Assembly: GCA_035771175.1 (NCBI GenBank)
Contig: CM069611.1
Span: 16,751,366-16,815,365 of the forward strand
DNA length: 64,000 nucleotides
Reading direction: 5' to 3'
Origin: Paratinospora sagittata
Lineage: Eukaryota; Streptophyta; Magnoliopsida; Ranunculales; Menispermaceae
The translations under genes and the position numbers were made by a program. The notes under the pieces are model-generated. The model saw only the letters and a list, made by a program, of their open reading frames with translations. It was not told the DNA's origin and did not search any database. This document shows positions 47,469 to 58,692 of the stretch, piece by piece (the first letter of the stretch is position 1; the number at the start of each line of letters is the position of its first letter).

Positions 47469-50400
47469 GCCCAAAAATGCACCAACAAGACCCACACAAA
47501 GAAACAGCCCAAGCAACTCATCCTAGAAGAGGCCCCGATTTTGTGTGTCATTTGGGCCATACACCCCTATCATCCTCCAACTGAGTTAGTCTCCACCTTC
47601 AACAAAGATGGAAACAGAGAAATTCTCAATCAATCTATCGATCATAGAAACAAACCTTGGTGTACAATACAAATGATTTCAAAACCAAAGAGAATGGAAG
47701 AGCAAGGTTGAAATTGAGCAGCATTCTTCTAAGAAGCTAAACTTTTTGGTTTTTTCTTTTTTAAATGCTAAATTGATTATGGTGTAGACAAACTTGTCAA
47801 TAGTTGTTAATGTTAAAATCAATGTTTTCAAGGCATCAAGGTGATGCATAAGTGATTTACCTTGCTTAGGCAAGGTGGATCCTAGGCATTTTCTAGGTAT
47901 GGCCCAAGTGATAAAAAATTTAAGTTAATTGTATAATACATAAATAAAATACTTTTGCATGTAATACAGTAAGACTGACACTTTTAGAATTTTGAAGTTT
48001 AAACAACTTACATTTCTTCTGAGGAACTTATAAAAAATTTTAATGGGTTCTTTTGAAGGGTTGGGACTTCGCACAATGGTAGAGGTTGATCCATTGTGAT
48101 ATGAAGGGTCATAGGTTTATATTTAAAAACAGCTTCTCTACAACGCAGGGCTAAGGTTTCATATATAGTCGCTTACCCAAACCCCACAAAGAGGGGAGCC
48201 TTGTATGGTAGTTAGGCTCTCCATTTCCAAATTTAAGACCTTGAAGACTATAGATACTATTTTACAATATGCATCATTATTTTTGCTAATAGGATATTAA
48301 TTTCTACAAAAAAACACAAAGCAAGTTGAACAATAACTGAATAAGATGAACAAATATTTTTGGTTTTGCTCTATGTATTTGTAAGAAAAAGGAGATAGAA
48401 TTGATGAAAAGGTTGACATATAGTTTTCAACACTTTTTTCAAAATGTTTCTACAAATTATTATGATGTGCTTAAGATTCTAAGGGAGTATTTGGTATCCA
48501 ATTTAAATTCAGTTTTCTGTATTTAAAAACAAAATGTCAAAAAAGTTACAAAAAACTTGTTTGTTTTAGTAGGATTTAAAAACTGTATTTAGAGAAAAGT
48601 TAAGAAAAATGTTTGTTTTTAGAAAACATATAAAAGTTGTTTTTTGAGTTTCTCTTTTGCAATAATGGGACCCACATAAGCCTTTTTACTTGATTTGTAT
48701 GAAATCTTCAACAAATCAAACAAGTTTTCCATATTTTCAAATTTTAAAAACAATTTGTAAATATTATGCCATCATGCCAAACATATTTCTAAAAACTATA
48801 AATCAATTAAAAATAATTTCATAATCGAATTTTTTGAAAACTTTTTTTAAATTACATGCCAAACGCAGCCTAAAAATTTCATATAAGCCCCACTAATACC
48901 AAAAACAATATTGATGCTACTAGTGATAATAATGACTATGCAAAGCCTTGATAACATTAGCCGACACAAGTCAAATAGATGGCAATCAATCCTCAAAACA
49001 TTCTCTTCGAAAGCAATTAGAGGAATTTCTTCAAGCGGGTGATATTCAACCCTTTAAACCGTTAGCTCTTCACTGATGGGTCAGGGCTAGGGGAATGAAT
49101 TCAGGGCTCTTTTTTCTTTTTCAAATCTTTTCCCATTGATCGATCTATTCTTCTGAGAGAATGGTTAGCTTCAATGGCCACTATTTTCAACTTTCATTGA
49201 TCATCTTGAACATATATCAATGGACATTTACGAGTTACGATTGTGTGAGTAACTCTCCTAGAGGCCTCCTTAGAAGTTCAAGACGATTAAGGGAAGATGA
49301 GCCTTTTTTACTTTTTTTCAAACCAATGGAAACCTTATGAAGAATGATCAAGAAGCAGCAAGATGTTTTCGAGGCCTTCCAAATAAGGGTTGAGCACTTT
49401 CTTAATATACTTTTTTCAATAAGAGAGCACTTACTTACGGTTGTCCCAAGCTACTTTTGAGTTTTGAGCAAGCCTCATAACTCAAGCACTCAACTACAAT
49501 AATTTAGAGCTTTGATTACTGTAGAACAGTTGTTGGCTAAAGTAACAGTGCAGAATATGGATAAAAGTAAAGTCTTTCTGTAAAAAGTTCATAAACCTTC
49601 CCAACCTTGGCTAAAGACTTAAGGTTGTGACTTGTGAAATACAGAATTGTCATCCAACTTACTTAGGTTTGTTTTGGGAGCTAGTAGCCTAGTATTGCAT
49701 TAAATCAATCCAACAAAATCACTACCCAAAGGTGTTCCCGCCAATGTAGAGTCCTAGGAGGATCTAGACAGGGTATGAGCATAAACCTCCACATTTTTGC
49801 ACAAAGTAGCCTCCGCTGAAATACAAAAAGGCTTTCTCACCCTTTTAGCAAGACATAGCATTTTACCAAAAGCAACAGTGTAATGAATTATTAGAATAGA
49901 AGGATGTGAAGCAAAGTTGTACTTGAAAAAAGGGGTATGAACTTGGCGTGGAACACTAAATCATGTCATATGTTTTAGATGCATGGTATCCAAAAGGAAA
50001 GTTTAAGGTCCTAGCAAAACTATACAAATGATTTAAATCTAAGTGCAAAGAGTGAAACAGTATCCTGTTTGGAGAAAAAAGGTAGTTCAGCATATATATA
50101 TATATATATAATAAGCCAATTAGGAAAGAAACAGAAAAAGTAGTGAGAAGACTCTAGAGCACAGCTTTCTAAATTTTGAGAGTTTATCCTATTTGCTTCA
50201 TCAGTTCCAAATGAAGGGGCCAGATAGAAGAAGAAGAGAAAGATGAAGGTTCCTATGGAGGACGATACCTTTTCAGCAGCACTGTGGGGCCTGTGGTTGA
50301 AAATAGAGGACAGTCCACTACTATTTCAAGTTTTTGCTGTTTTGGCGGCCCAACTCTTTATTAAGTTCAAAAGGTTTACTTTTTAGGCCTTCGTTTATTT

Positions 50401-53400
50401 TTCACATGTTAGGATTTATTGCATTCTTCAATGAACTTGAACAGTTTCTCTAAATAAAAAAATTAAAATTAAAATTAAAAATGTTGAATAATAAATAAAA
50501 ACAAACAAACAAAGGAAGAGACTATGCTGTGAGGTTGAACCTATATTGGTTCAAACACAGCATCACATAAATGACTACTTTTGTACAAAGATATGATATA
50601 CCACCAGGCACAAGTCAATTGTTATTCTTAATATTATATGAAAGTTTTCATTATTCAATTGTTTTGGGTATTTACCAAATATAGTCCTCCATACCTATGA
50701 ACACAAAAGGCCAGCAATTAAAAAAATACCAACAATATATGGGATATAACACACGCACACACATATGAATATAGCAGCATAGCACTTGACTTGTATGGAC
50801 TTTTGTTATTTGCTTTACATGCATTAGAATACCTTTCTTCCTTATTCACAAAAGCATCCATACAATAGATTTTGCAAAATGGGAAGGATACCCACAGCCA
50901 TAAATGTTTGTCAAAGTTTGAAAAAGGCCAACTGGTATTTCCACTTTGTAGCCATACTTGAATATAACAGGTTTGAATCTGGAAACGGCCTCTCCAGTAT
51001 GGAGGTAAGGCTGCGTACATCATGCCTTCCCCAAACCCCACAATGGGAGGAACCTTGTGCACTGGGTACGCCCCTTTAACCATATGGAGTTTGATGAATA
51101 AGATATACCAATAATCATGTAAAATAGTAGGACAGAATTTCAAAGAAATCCAAAGAGAATATTGTCAGACATTAATCATCAAATTTACCAACAGTTACCT
51201 GCCAAGTCAAAGCATGTGAAGAAAGAACTTGAGCATAGACAAGTCTATAGAGCTCCTCTATGCTGATGCCTCCCAAGTTATACTGCTCTTCATGAAGGAG
51301 AATTTCTGCTTGATGATTTCCTATTGTCAAAAGCTCTATGGCATGGGCAACCATCCTATGAAATGCAAAAGCACCAGGTGAAAGTAAGGTAAAGAAGAAA
51401 GCAGAAAAAGCAGATGTTTTTAAAGTAAAACAAGACGTAAGATCAGCTAATAACCTAGCATACAGTTTTGATGAATACACTAAACATGTAATGAGGAAGA
51501 GAGAAAATTTTAGCAGCTTACCATGGGCCAAAAGACCTCGAGCATTCTGCTAGAACAACCTGAACCACATACAATGAGTATGTATTAGAGAAGACCAAAT
51601 GATTGTGCATTTAACAAAGAACAGTAAATGTAATCACCTCAGCATTTTCCCCAAGAATTCCAAGGATAAGCCCCATCAACTTATGGTTGTGGGATGTTGG
51701 TTTCAACTGAATGCATTTCTGAGCTAAGTTGTACATTCCATCTAAACCCTGATTCAAGAAATGAAGCAATAAGCAAAAGTGAGATATGTACCAAGATCCA
51801 AGAAAGGAGTACATTTCCATCATGTCTATTCACATGGGGAAGCACTATACAGCTAAGACACTAAGTATAAAATAAAAAACAAAGACGAACACGAACCATT
51901 GTGAATGGTCTGATGTAGAGAAAGTGAGATATATACAATTCCATCCAATTACAAGATGCATTATTGAGGTTGTTAATGTTCCCCAGCATGATTTGCAGCA
52001 AGTTTCTCAATCCCTCCCTGGTTTGTTGGTGATCACAATGAACCCAGAATGCACTGCACTCTAGCTTAGCTATTTGCCCACGCCATTTTTCCCATGCCTG
52101 AGTGGTACATAAAAAAGAATGAAATGTAAGACCATGAGAAAACAAAGAAAGTAACTTGATATTATCCCACAATACCTTTATAAATTCAGGCTTGGTCTTA
52201 AAGCATTCACCCAATTTTCCATCTGCTAACTCAGGACGCATACGAGGCATTTTAGAAACAAGTACAGCTACTGCTTCCACCAGTCCATTTTCTGTCTGCT
52301 TATACATGAAACCAACAATATAACACAAAATCTTATCAATGACACCAGCACACTCTTAAAGTCAGCCATTTAATGTTCAAGAAGAGTCAAGAAGATCAAA
52401 CAACCACCAAAATATACAAACTCCAAATACTGATCAATCTCATGTATTTTCATAAGGATTTCTATTATAAAATTGCACAAACCTCGCGATTTCCAAGCTG
52501 ATCCAGTTGATAAGATCCATGCAATCTCAACAGTTTCACCTGCAAAACAAATGATTTGTCTTGTTATATTGAAGAAGCAATGTCTTCTTTCAAACTCATC
52601 CATAGACTAGTAAGGATAAGTCACTGGGAGATAAGACAAGCCCAAAACTGTTTACCACAATGTCAAGCCAACCAACTGCAAGTGCTGATGATATCCCTTC
52701 CCAATATTTGTGATCTTCCTCAATAGCCTGCATAGAACTCCATTAGAACTTCCTGCTTATCTGTTTAATGCCAACACAAGTATATCCACAAAAATCAATA
52801 GACATCAAATAATGAAAGTGGTTAGTGTAGCAAGAGGGGCAAAACAAGCTCCAAAATCAGATGTTTTAGCCAAAGGAAAATGCATCCCACATGAATCAGC
52901 AAATATGTTGAGTTTACAGTTAGCCATCTCAAGAACAACGCAGGTAAATCTTTTACTTTTTATAGCTCAGGTCAGGTAGCTTGTACATAGACACCAGAAG
53001 ACATAGAGTAGCTATAATAGATGAACTAAGGCATAAATTTTGACATGTAAAACCTGTAAATTGACAAGTTCCTTTTGCAGATCCACAAGCTTTGAGTGTA
53101 CTGTTGACTCTGTTGCAGATAGAAGACTATCATAATCCTGCATAAAGAGACATTCAACATTTGATAGAAGTGAAGTTGATGGTTTCTTATAAAGTAAATA
53201 GAAGCATCAGAATAATGATAATTACAGCTAACCAATCCACGAGACGCTCTGGGAGCCAAGCTTGTGACTGCTTATCTGCATAAAATATCTCCATCAGCTC
53301 CCATGCAGCCTTCAAACAGGTTGGCTCCTCAACTGTCTGCATAATAAAAACATGAGACAGGATTAAAACAACATAGGTTAAAATATTGATATAAATGCTA

Positions 53401-53833
53401 GGACAGGATAAAACAACATAGGTTAAAATGATATATACCAAAGTATACTATAAAAGAATTTAAAGAAATATATGACACTAGACTACCCAAAAAGTCACAT
53501 GAGAGCTAATGTGGCTACTCCAGAAATTGTTTTACCCAAATAGACATCCACTCATCTGCCTCTATAACAGACCATAACCAAAAAAAATCAACTCAACTAT
53601 GCAAAACTAAAAGGTTTGATATATGAAGGAACTAATTAAGCTTCTACCAAACAGTTAGGAATGTGCTCAAGACTCAAGTATAAAACAAAGAACATAGAAA
53701 TAATAATCCTTGAGAAAAGTGAAGCATTACCTTTAAAACAACCTTTGTGTCCTTTATCACTGTATTTGGAGGTGGATTAGGATTCCCAAGAAGAGAATTT
53801 ATATCCTTACTGTACGCCATAACATGCTCCCAC
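34620..53833 (-). CDS. NUP85: Nuclear pore complex protein NUP85 (17 exons; first exon outside window or lost)
   Basis: It encodes the plant homologue of Nup85, an alpha-helical scaffold nucleoporin of the Y (Nup107-160) complex. Exons, 5' to 3' on the minus strand: 53833-53731, 53336-53226, 53137-53054, 52727-52656, 52539-52483, 52295-52176, 52097-51897, 51748-51638, 51559-51522, 51355-51199, 40190-40089, 39967-39911, 39776-39630, 39434-39364, 39240-39153, 36752-36696, 34811-34620. All introns are GT-AG, and phases match to 588 codons and a TGA stop. Family signatures include AWELMEIFYADK, WLPERLVDWLADYD, CNWMELYISHFLYIRPFT, NHKLMGLILGILGENAE, HHWKHGRKGSGVFWLQ and LPAQALSAVRLALATNLGRA. No stop or frameshift breaks it. 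Plant NUP85 is about 710-720 residues, so about 125 N-terminal residues are missing. The first visible exon starts with one base of a split codon, so an upstream exon is required. It must lie beyond 64000 unless lost. Confidence 0.92.
36897..37374. mobile_element. Probable hAT-type MITE in a NUP85 intron
   Basis: It begins TAGGGATGA and ends TCACCCCTA. Inside both ends are GC-rich phrases (ACCCGACCCAGCCC on the left; GCGGGTGCCTGCTCACC and CCCGACCCG on the right), as in plant nonautonomous hAT elements of the TAGGGGTG class. A matching 8-bp duplication was not found. It lies in the intron between exons 39240-39153 and 36752-36696. Confidence 0.5.
41740..42165. other. Higher-GC segment, possibly organelle-derived
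   Basis: About 400 bp (for example GCTAAGGCTGATCCGAGCTC, GGCCCAGGAGGAAGCGGCAA) has clearly higher GC than the flanking intron. It reads like plant mitochondrial intergenic DNA rather than nuclear filler. No gene was recognised and the run of G lies within it. This is an impression from composition only. Confidence 0.25.
42039..42058. repeat. Poly-G run (20 nt)
   Basis: Uninterrupted G20 in an intron, on the template side of a minus-strand gene, so the pre-mRNA would carry C20. The length is prone to sequencing error. Confidence 0.9.
43290..43860 (-). pseudogene. LINE remnant in NUP85 intron
   Basis: The minus strand gives ERNVRIFEGKYR and nearby Cys-rich pieces (CPKCGANG) separated by stops. 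These resemble the C-terminal, non-catalytic end of plant LINE ORF2. A 3' end with CTTGTTAAAAAAGG lies near 43300. It is heavily decayed. Confidence 0.5.
44412..44600 (+). mobile_element. tRNA-derived SINE with target duplication, inside a LINE remnant
   Basis: It starts GCCAACATGAAGTTGG (box A-like) and has GGTTCAACTC (box B-like) about 40 nt on. It ends CTTCTCAAAAAAAAA. The phrase TCCAAAATGGGGTA stands on both sides (44398-44411 and 44603-44616), a target duplication of 14-16 bp depending on the flanking A's. This is the clean signature of LINE-machinery retroposition and marks a fairly recent insertion. Confidence 0.8.
44617..44960 (-). pseudogene. LINE ORF2 C-terminal remnant in NUP85 intron
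   Basis: The minus-strand piece LRDYWGVILFAVAWVVWKEM followed by NRVFKNKGADCVEAWAKSHF matches the end of plant LINE ORF2 (WxxWxERNxRxFxxK pattern). It ends with a stop near 44714. The 3' part continues to the left of the SINE, which split it. Confidence 0.65.
47446..47468. repeat. Poly-C run (23 nt)
   Basis: Uninterrupted C23 in the same intron, so the pre-mRNA would carry G23. The exact length should be treated with caution. Confidence 0.9.
48060..48240 (+). mobile_element. Au-like SINE remnant
   Basis: ACTTCGCACAATGGTAGAGG and a degenerate box B are followed by GGGCTAAGGTTTCATATATA and CCCAAACCCCACAAAGAGGG. This is the arrangement I recall for the plant Au SINE family. It is diverged and has no visible target duplication. 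Confidence 0.5.
48483..48870. mobile_element. Tourist-like MITE (PIF/Harbinger type), 388 bp
   Basis: The left end is GGGAGTATTTGGTATCCAAT and the right end, reversed, GGCTGCGTTTGGCATGTAAT; both continue into TTTAAA. TAA flanks both sides (48480-48482 and 48871-48873), the 3-bp target duplication of this superfamily. The internal sequence is AT-rich and noncoding. Confidence 0.7.
50950..51075 (+). mobile_element. Au-like SINE, 3' part
   Basis: GGTAAGGCTGCGTACATCAT, CCCCAAACCCCACAATGGGA and GTGCACTGGGTACGCCCCTT are the conserved 3' half of Au-type SINEs. It lies antisense in the NUP85 intron, about 120 bp from the exon at 51199-51355. Confidence 0.65.
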
Positions 53834-55097
53834 CTGACAGATAAATTTTGTACGTTAAGACATGGCATCACAGATCATAAGGTGTATTTATGCTAAAATA
53901 TGAGTTCACATGTATTTACAATAACTCCAAGGTACAAAATACTAAGGTAAGGACATTGTGGTGGATGAGTGGCAAAACCAAGAATGGCAAAATCAGAAAA
54001 ACAATGTCATTGACCAGAGCCTATGAGTAACATCGATTGGATATGATGAGAAAAGTCACCAAAAATTAGACACATTAAAAGTACACATTTTGGGACACGT
54101 GCTCATATTTCATTTAATGTTTTATTACATAGTGTGACACTTAAAAACCAACTTAATTTGAAAATCCAAGAAGCTGAATAACTCCAGATTCAACTAATGT
54201 TGAGACTCAATACGATAAAACACACTTAACACTTATAGACTTACTTTTTGCAATTATTGCAAGAAGGAACAAGTAGCCTGCCAATGACAGACACCTACTA
54301 TTTCTCAACACAGCAACTATAGTGACTCCTCCTCTGATATCGAATACTCTCAATACAGCTACAACGGTCGTGTCAAAGGCAACATGGAGATTGGAATCCT
54401 TATATTCCCCTTCTGATTAAACGAACATTTTGGGATCTCATTCATTAGATTGCACTAGTTTCAACATGCCATGTTGCCAACACCAATGCTGCCATCTAGG
54501 TGAACCGGTGGCTAGTCATCACGTAGGCAAGGCCTAGGCATTATAAATAATATTTATCTATAGCTCCCTATTTAAATAATTGGTTAGTTTTACATACAAA
54601 CCCTATCAATGCATACATATCCCATACTATAAAAGTCCAAATTTATGTAAAAAAAAAAAAACATTGACTATATTTTACAGTCCTCAATTATGTATCCACA
54701 AATTAAAAACCATAAAACCATATAAACAAATAAGAAAAATTGGTATATAGTTAAAAGTAAAAAAGCCATGTTTGACATAATTCTTATAAGTATAACTCAA
54801 AAGGAAAATATTTGCAGCAATATGATAAAAAAATAAAAAATTAATGAAAATTTGAGAATAAGGAAAAGAAGAAAAAAAAAAAAGAGATAACTTGCATAAT
54901 GGAAATACAAGTATATGCCTGGACTTAAAAGCTATGATAATGTTTACACTATACAATCATATTACAACAATATAAAAGAAAAAAGAACCTTGTGCTTGGT
55001 GATGAGTTCCAACTGGCCTAGGCAATGAACTAGGCGTAGCCTAGGAAATTTGTTAACACTTCCAACACAACCATATTTTCACTTATTTACTAATGGC
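53834..55097 (-). other. First visible intron of NUP85, retroelement-free part
   Basis: The acceptor CTGTCAG|GTGG at 53834/53833 defines its end. No upstream exon is found here on the minus strand. Phrases such as AGGCAAGGCCTAGGCATT (about 54523) and GGCCTAGGCAATGAACTAGG (about 55015) suggest a decayed MITE between them, not resolved. The intron continues through element E and off the window, so it exceeds 10 kb if the first exon exists. Confidence 0.6.
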
Positions 55098-55114
55098 GTG
55101 GGGTCACCACAGTT

Positions 55115-56766
55115 AGACATATAGTCAAATTAAGCCTTGAATTGGGAATCTTAATGGATTGTAACGATTCTATGTTGATTGGGATGATAAATGGTAGATT
55201 TGACCTTGAAATAATGTGGGTTGAATTTGTAATTGGATATGATGAAAGCTTAACGGGTTTTGTATTGTTAATTAAGATGGAATCATGAATCATGAATATG
55301 AATTGGGTGGATTTATGAATTGTGTATGGCCATGGCTTCATGTGTTTATATGGCATTGGAAAATTGTGGAGCTATGTTGTAATTCTACATAGATTATAAT
55401 AATGATTTATGTATTGGCCTAAGTGGGATATGTTAGGACTTAGGCTAAAGGCTTGGAATTAAATAGTGTATGTTATTATGTAAATTACCATGATAATTGA
55501 TATGGTGTGAATGGATGTGAATATTACAGGATCTTAATATTGATAGTCGTCTCTTTGGATTGTACTTAAGAGTGTGGTTGGCAGCGTCTCGAGTGGTTTG
55601 GTTGTGAGTAGAACTTCGTTTACGCTTAATCTTTTACGTCATCGTATCAAATTATATGTTGTATGTTGAAGGCATGAACTGTGGTTTATTTATGATGCAT
55701 CGTGTGTAAAACCTTGTGGTATTATTCATGTGCGGCCTATTTGGTTTGAGCGGGTTCATGGATTTGGTCTTGTGGTTGGGGAATGCTCTGCGGAGAACTC
55801 CTCCACGTAAGACTTAGCCAGGCTTAGCGTGCCAGTAGGAGGTATGATCATGCCATAAGAAGTTTTGTAACCTGGAAAGAACGCGAGTAGAAAGCACTGT
55901 GCCCTTGAGCATCTGTTAGAAACTCCGTTCAATGTACTGTGTCCCGAATCTAGTACTGTGATGCTAGGGTTAACTAGAATAAGGAACGGAAATTGAACAT
56001 GGAAATAGTTTTCATTGCATTTGTTATATGATGAAATGCTTGATATGCATATGTAATATATGATTGAAATCACTCATGCCACATTCATGCATACATGACT
56101 TTATTAATGAGTATTGATAACATAATAGGATTTTATTCACTGGGCATCGTTGGCTCACCCTAATTCCTTTTGAGGTCCTTCTGTGAAAGATAAAGGAAAA
56201 AGAATTATGTTTGGCTAAGGACCCAGCCACATGGACAGTTAGGCACAATGTGAGTGTTGGAGAGTCTCTTTTGTTGATTTTGTATATGGTCGTACTTATC
56301 ATGTATATTTTGTTATCTTGTAACTATGTAAGTAATACATGATACTCAGATGGTGAGTTGGGTTGTATGTTCTTGTGTTGGACTTGTGGGAAGATTGTAT
56401 TATTTTAGATATACTTTATGATGATGGCCATGTGGCCTTGACCTTAGAATGATGGTTCTGTGTATGCTTGACCCCAGTTATGGATGGACTCTTACACATG
56501 GTGGACTTTGATATTTTATTTTGGAATGGCAGGATACCTTGTTTCATGTTGAGGCTTTAAGTTGATCGTGTTGAATATTTGTGGACAGTAGAACTGTTTA
56601 TCAGGTCTATCAGGTGATCCAAAAAAATGGGACTCTATGAAGAGTCTGAATGAGGCTTGTAGGGTCTCAACCATCCTAATAGATGATGTGGGATGGTTGA
56701 TGATGCCTACGTCGGGCGTCCTACCGCGGCATTCTGAACGTTGGTCCGGGGTGTGGGGTCGCCACA
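55115..56766 (+). repeat. 5' LTR of element E, 5'-truncated
   Basis: It ends GTGTGGGGTCGCCACA directly before the primer-binding site. It begins at AGACATATAGTCAAAT, which in the inverted LTR copy (63054 leftward) is internal, so roughly the first 1.4 kb of the LTR is missing. The block CACTGGGC...GCTCACCC is at 56138-56160. Confidence 0.8.
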
Positions 56767-56768
56767 GT

Positions 56769-56780
56769 TGGTATCAGAGA
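56769..56780 (+). other. Primer-binding site of element E
   Basis: TGGTATCAGAGA, the tRNA-Met-type site, lies two bases after the LTR end. Confidence 0.85.
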
Positions 56781-56987
56781 CTAGGTTTGTCTTAGTTGTA
56801 GAATAAGATGACTTGACCTAAGATGATTGCGTTGAGAGCTTTAGGGAATTAAAAGCTTGAAAGATAACTAAAAGCCTTGCTATTCTATTTTCTATGTGTA
56901 TTATATGATATGGGTAGTTATGAGGCTTTGAGACGTTTTGGATGCTCTTGTGTATAATGGTTGCTCATGTTTTTGCTTCTCAGTGGC

Positions 56988-58294
56988 ATGAGGAGAAGCG
57001 AGAGAAACAGACAACCGCATATGGAGCCATTCGAAGCTGACAGAATGAAGAGGTTGGAAGAGATTGTTGAGGCACATGGTCGCTTGCTAGCAGCCCAGGT
57101 GACCAGGATGGAGCAGTTTATGGGCAGAGTGGAGGCCGCCATGCAGCCACCACCACAGATAGTGCCTCCAGATGTGGGTACCAACAGGGCTAAGGGTGGT
57201 GTTAATGGAGTTGGGGTTGCAGCAGAGCCCTCTATAGCTGCACCCCAGCCCCCACCCACACTTACTCCGACCACAGTTAAGAACCCACTACCCGTCAGAT
57301 TAAGCTGGTGGAGAAATTTCTCAAGATGAAACCCAAAGAATTTGTGGGTGGGGTTGATCTAAAGAAAGCCAAAGATTCGCTTAAACACACAGAGAAGATT
57401 GGCCAAACTTTATCTCTTGGCGAGGAGCCTTTGGTTCGCTGCTCCTCCAACATGTTAGAGGGTCATGCTGGGGACTGGTGGCTCTCTGTGTTGAATACAC
57501 AGAGGGAGTGATTACGAGCTGGGATACCTTCAGGCAACTGTTCCTTGAGGCTTATGTGCCTGAGACAGAGAGATTTAGGAAGCAACTTGAGTTCTAGAAT
57601 CTTAAGCAGGGTAGTATGACAATGCGAGAGTACGAGCTTAAGTTTACAGACCTTTCAGCATATGCTCCTAACCCAGTGAAGACTACTGCAGAGAGGATTA
57701 TGCGGTTTACCCTGGTGTTGAGGCCAGCTATCAGACAGGCCTTGCCAGTTGTTGAGTTGACAGACTATAAGGCATCAATGAGGAAGGCTTATCGGTATGA
57801 GTTGGCTAAGCAGGTAGATGGTATTTCTGCTTCACCCGTACCACAGCGCATACAAGCGAAGTCTGGTGGGAAGTCCCAGGTTGCATGGAAGAGGGACAAG
57901 CGGGGAAAAAAGAAGAAATTCTTCAAAAGAGCAGAGTCTGAGAGTGCTCAGAGTGAGGTGTCGCCTATTCAGATTGTAGTGACGACCTCACCGGTAATTT
58001 TTCCCCAGTGGCCCCACCAACCCAAAGTGCGCCTAGGTCATCGTTTCCACCGTCAACAGGCAGAGGTTGAGGCTGAGGCTGAGGCTGAGGTAGGGGTAGA
58101 GGAGGCCCAGTGGCCTTGTCTCAGACGGGATCCACGGCACCCAGAGCTCCTTTTGTTTGCTACCAGTGTAGGCAGGTAGGGCGCAAGAGTGCCCGTATCC
58201 TCCGATTGCACCTTCAGGGGCAGTACCTCAATCCAGTGGTAGAGAGATTGCCAAGGCAACCACTGAGCCAGGTCCAGCAGCATCGAGGACCTTA
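56988..58294 (+). pseudogene. Element E gag (broken)
   Basis: The start is MRRSERNRQPHMEPFEADRM at 56988. A frameshift near 57305 leads to FLKMKPKEFVGGVDLKKAKD. A stop near 57511 precedes the gag core (LFLEAYVPETERFRK, then MTMREYELKFTDLSAYAPNP at 57616). A zinc-knuckle remnant CYQCRQVGRKSARI (about 58158-58200) has lost the His and last Cys. A GAGGCT hexamer repeat lies at about 58062-58090. The family role is the particle-forming protein. Confidence 0.8.
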
Positions 58295-58692
58295 GTGGAA
58301 GGTACATTATTTATTTGTGGTGTTTCAATGCATGTATTGTTTGATGCTGGATCTACATTGTCATTCATATTTGGGCGCATGGTAGATAGTTTGCATATTT
58401 CCCCTATTAGAGCTAGTACATGGTTGGTACTGAGTATTGTAGCTGGGGAGAGGATCTACCCAAATATGATCTACAGTCATTGTGTAGTGAAGATCGGTGA
58501 TTTTGAGATGCCCGTGGACATTAGGGTCCTAGAGTTTTTAGAGTTTGATGTTATCCTTTGGATGGACTGGCTTGCAGCATACCACGCAATCATTGACTGT
58601 TTTGCAAAGAGAATCATTTTCCAGATCCGTGGACACCAGTGTTTGCACTTTAGGGAAGAGCATCGAGCTAACCAGTCACTAGGGGTAGATTA
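58295..58692 (+). pseudogene. Element E aspartic protease
   Basis: VLFDAGSTLSFIF (residues 13-25 of the open piece) corresponds to the protease site DTGATHSFI, with the Thr next to Asp changed to Ala. VLEFLEFDVILWMDWL marks the domain end. The piece is open for 132 codons but frame-separated from gag. Confidence 0.8.

Larger units (their letters stand above)
40191..51198 (-). other. 11.0-kb intron of NUP85
   Basis: It is bounded by donor CAG|GTAACT at 51199/51198 and acceptor TTTCAG|ATT at 40191/40190. No exon is missing between them, because the protein reads straight through from SSHALTWQ to IAPVYLTSC. The intron holds two LINE remnants, three SINE-like insertions, one Tourist-like MITE, a stretch of foreign-looking composition (41740-42165) and two long homopolymer runs. 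The rest is AT-rich filler with no ORF I recognise. Confidence 0.8.

Noticed and set aside
56918..57274. 118-codon minus-strand ORF that might be the missing NUP85 exon
   Set aside because: It is the exact antisense of element E gag and shows no Nup85-like sequence.
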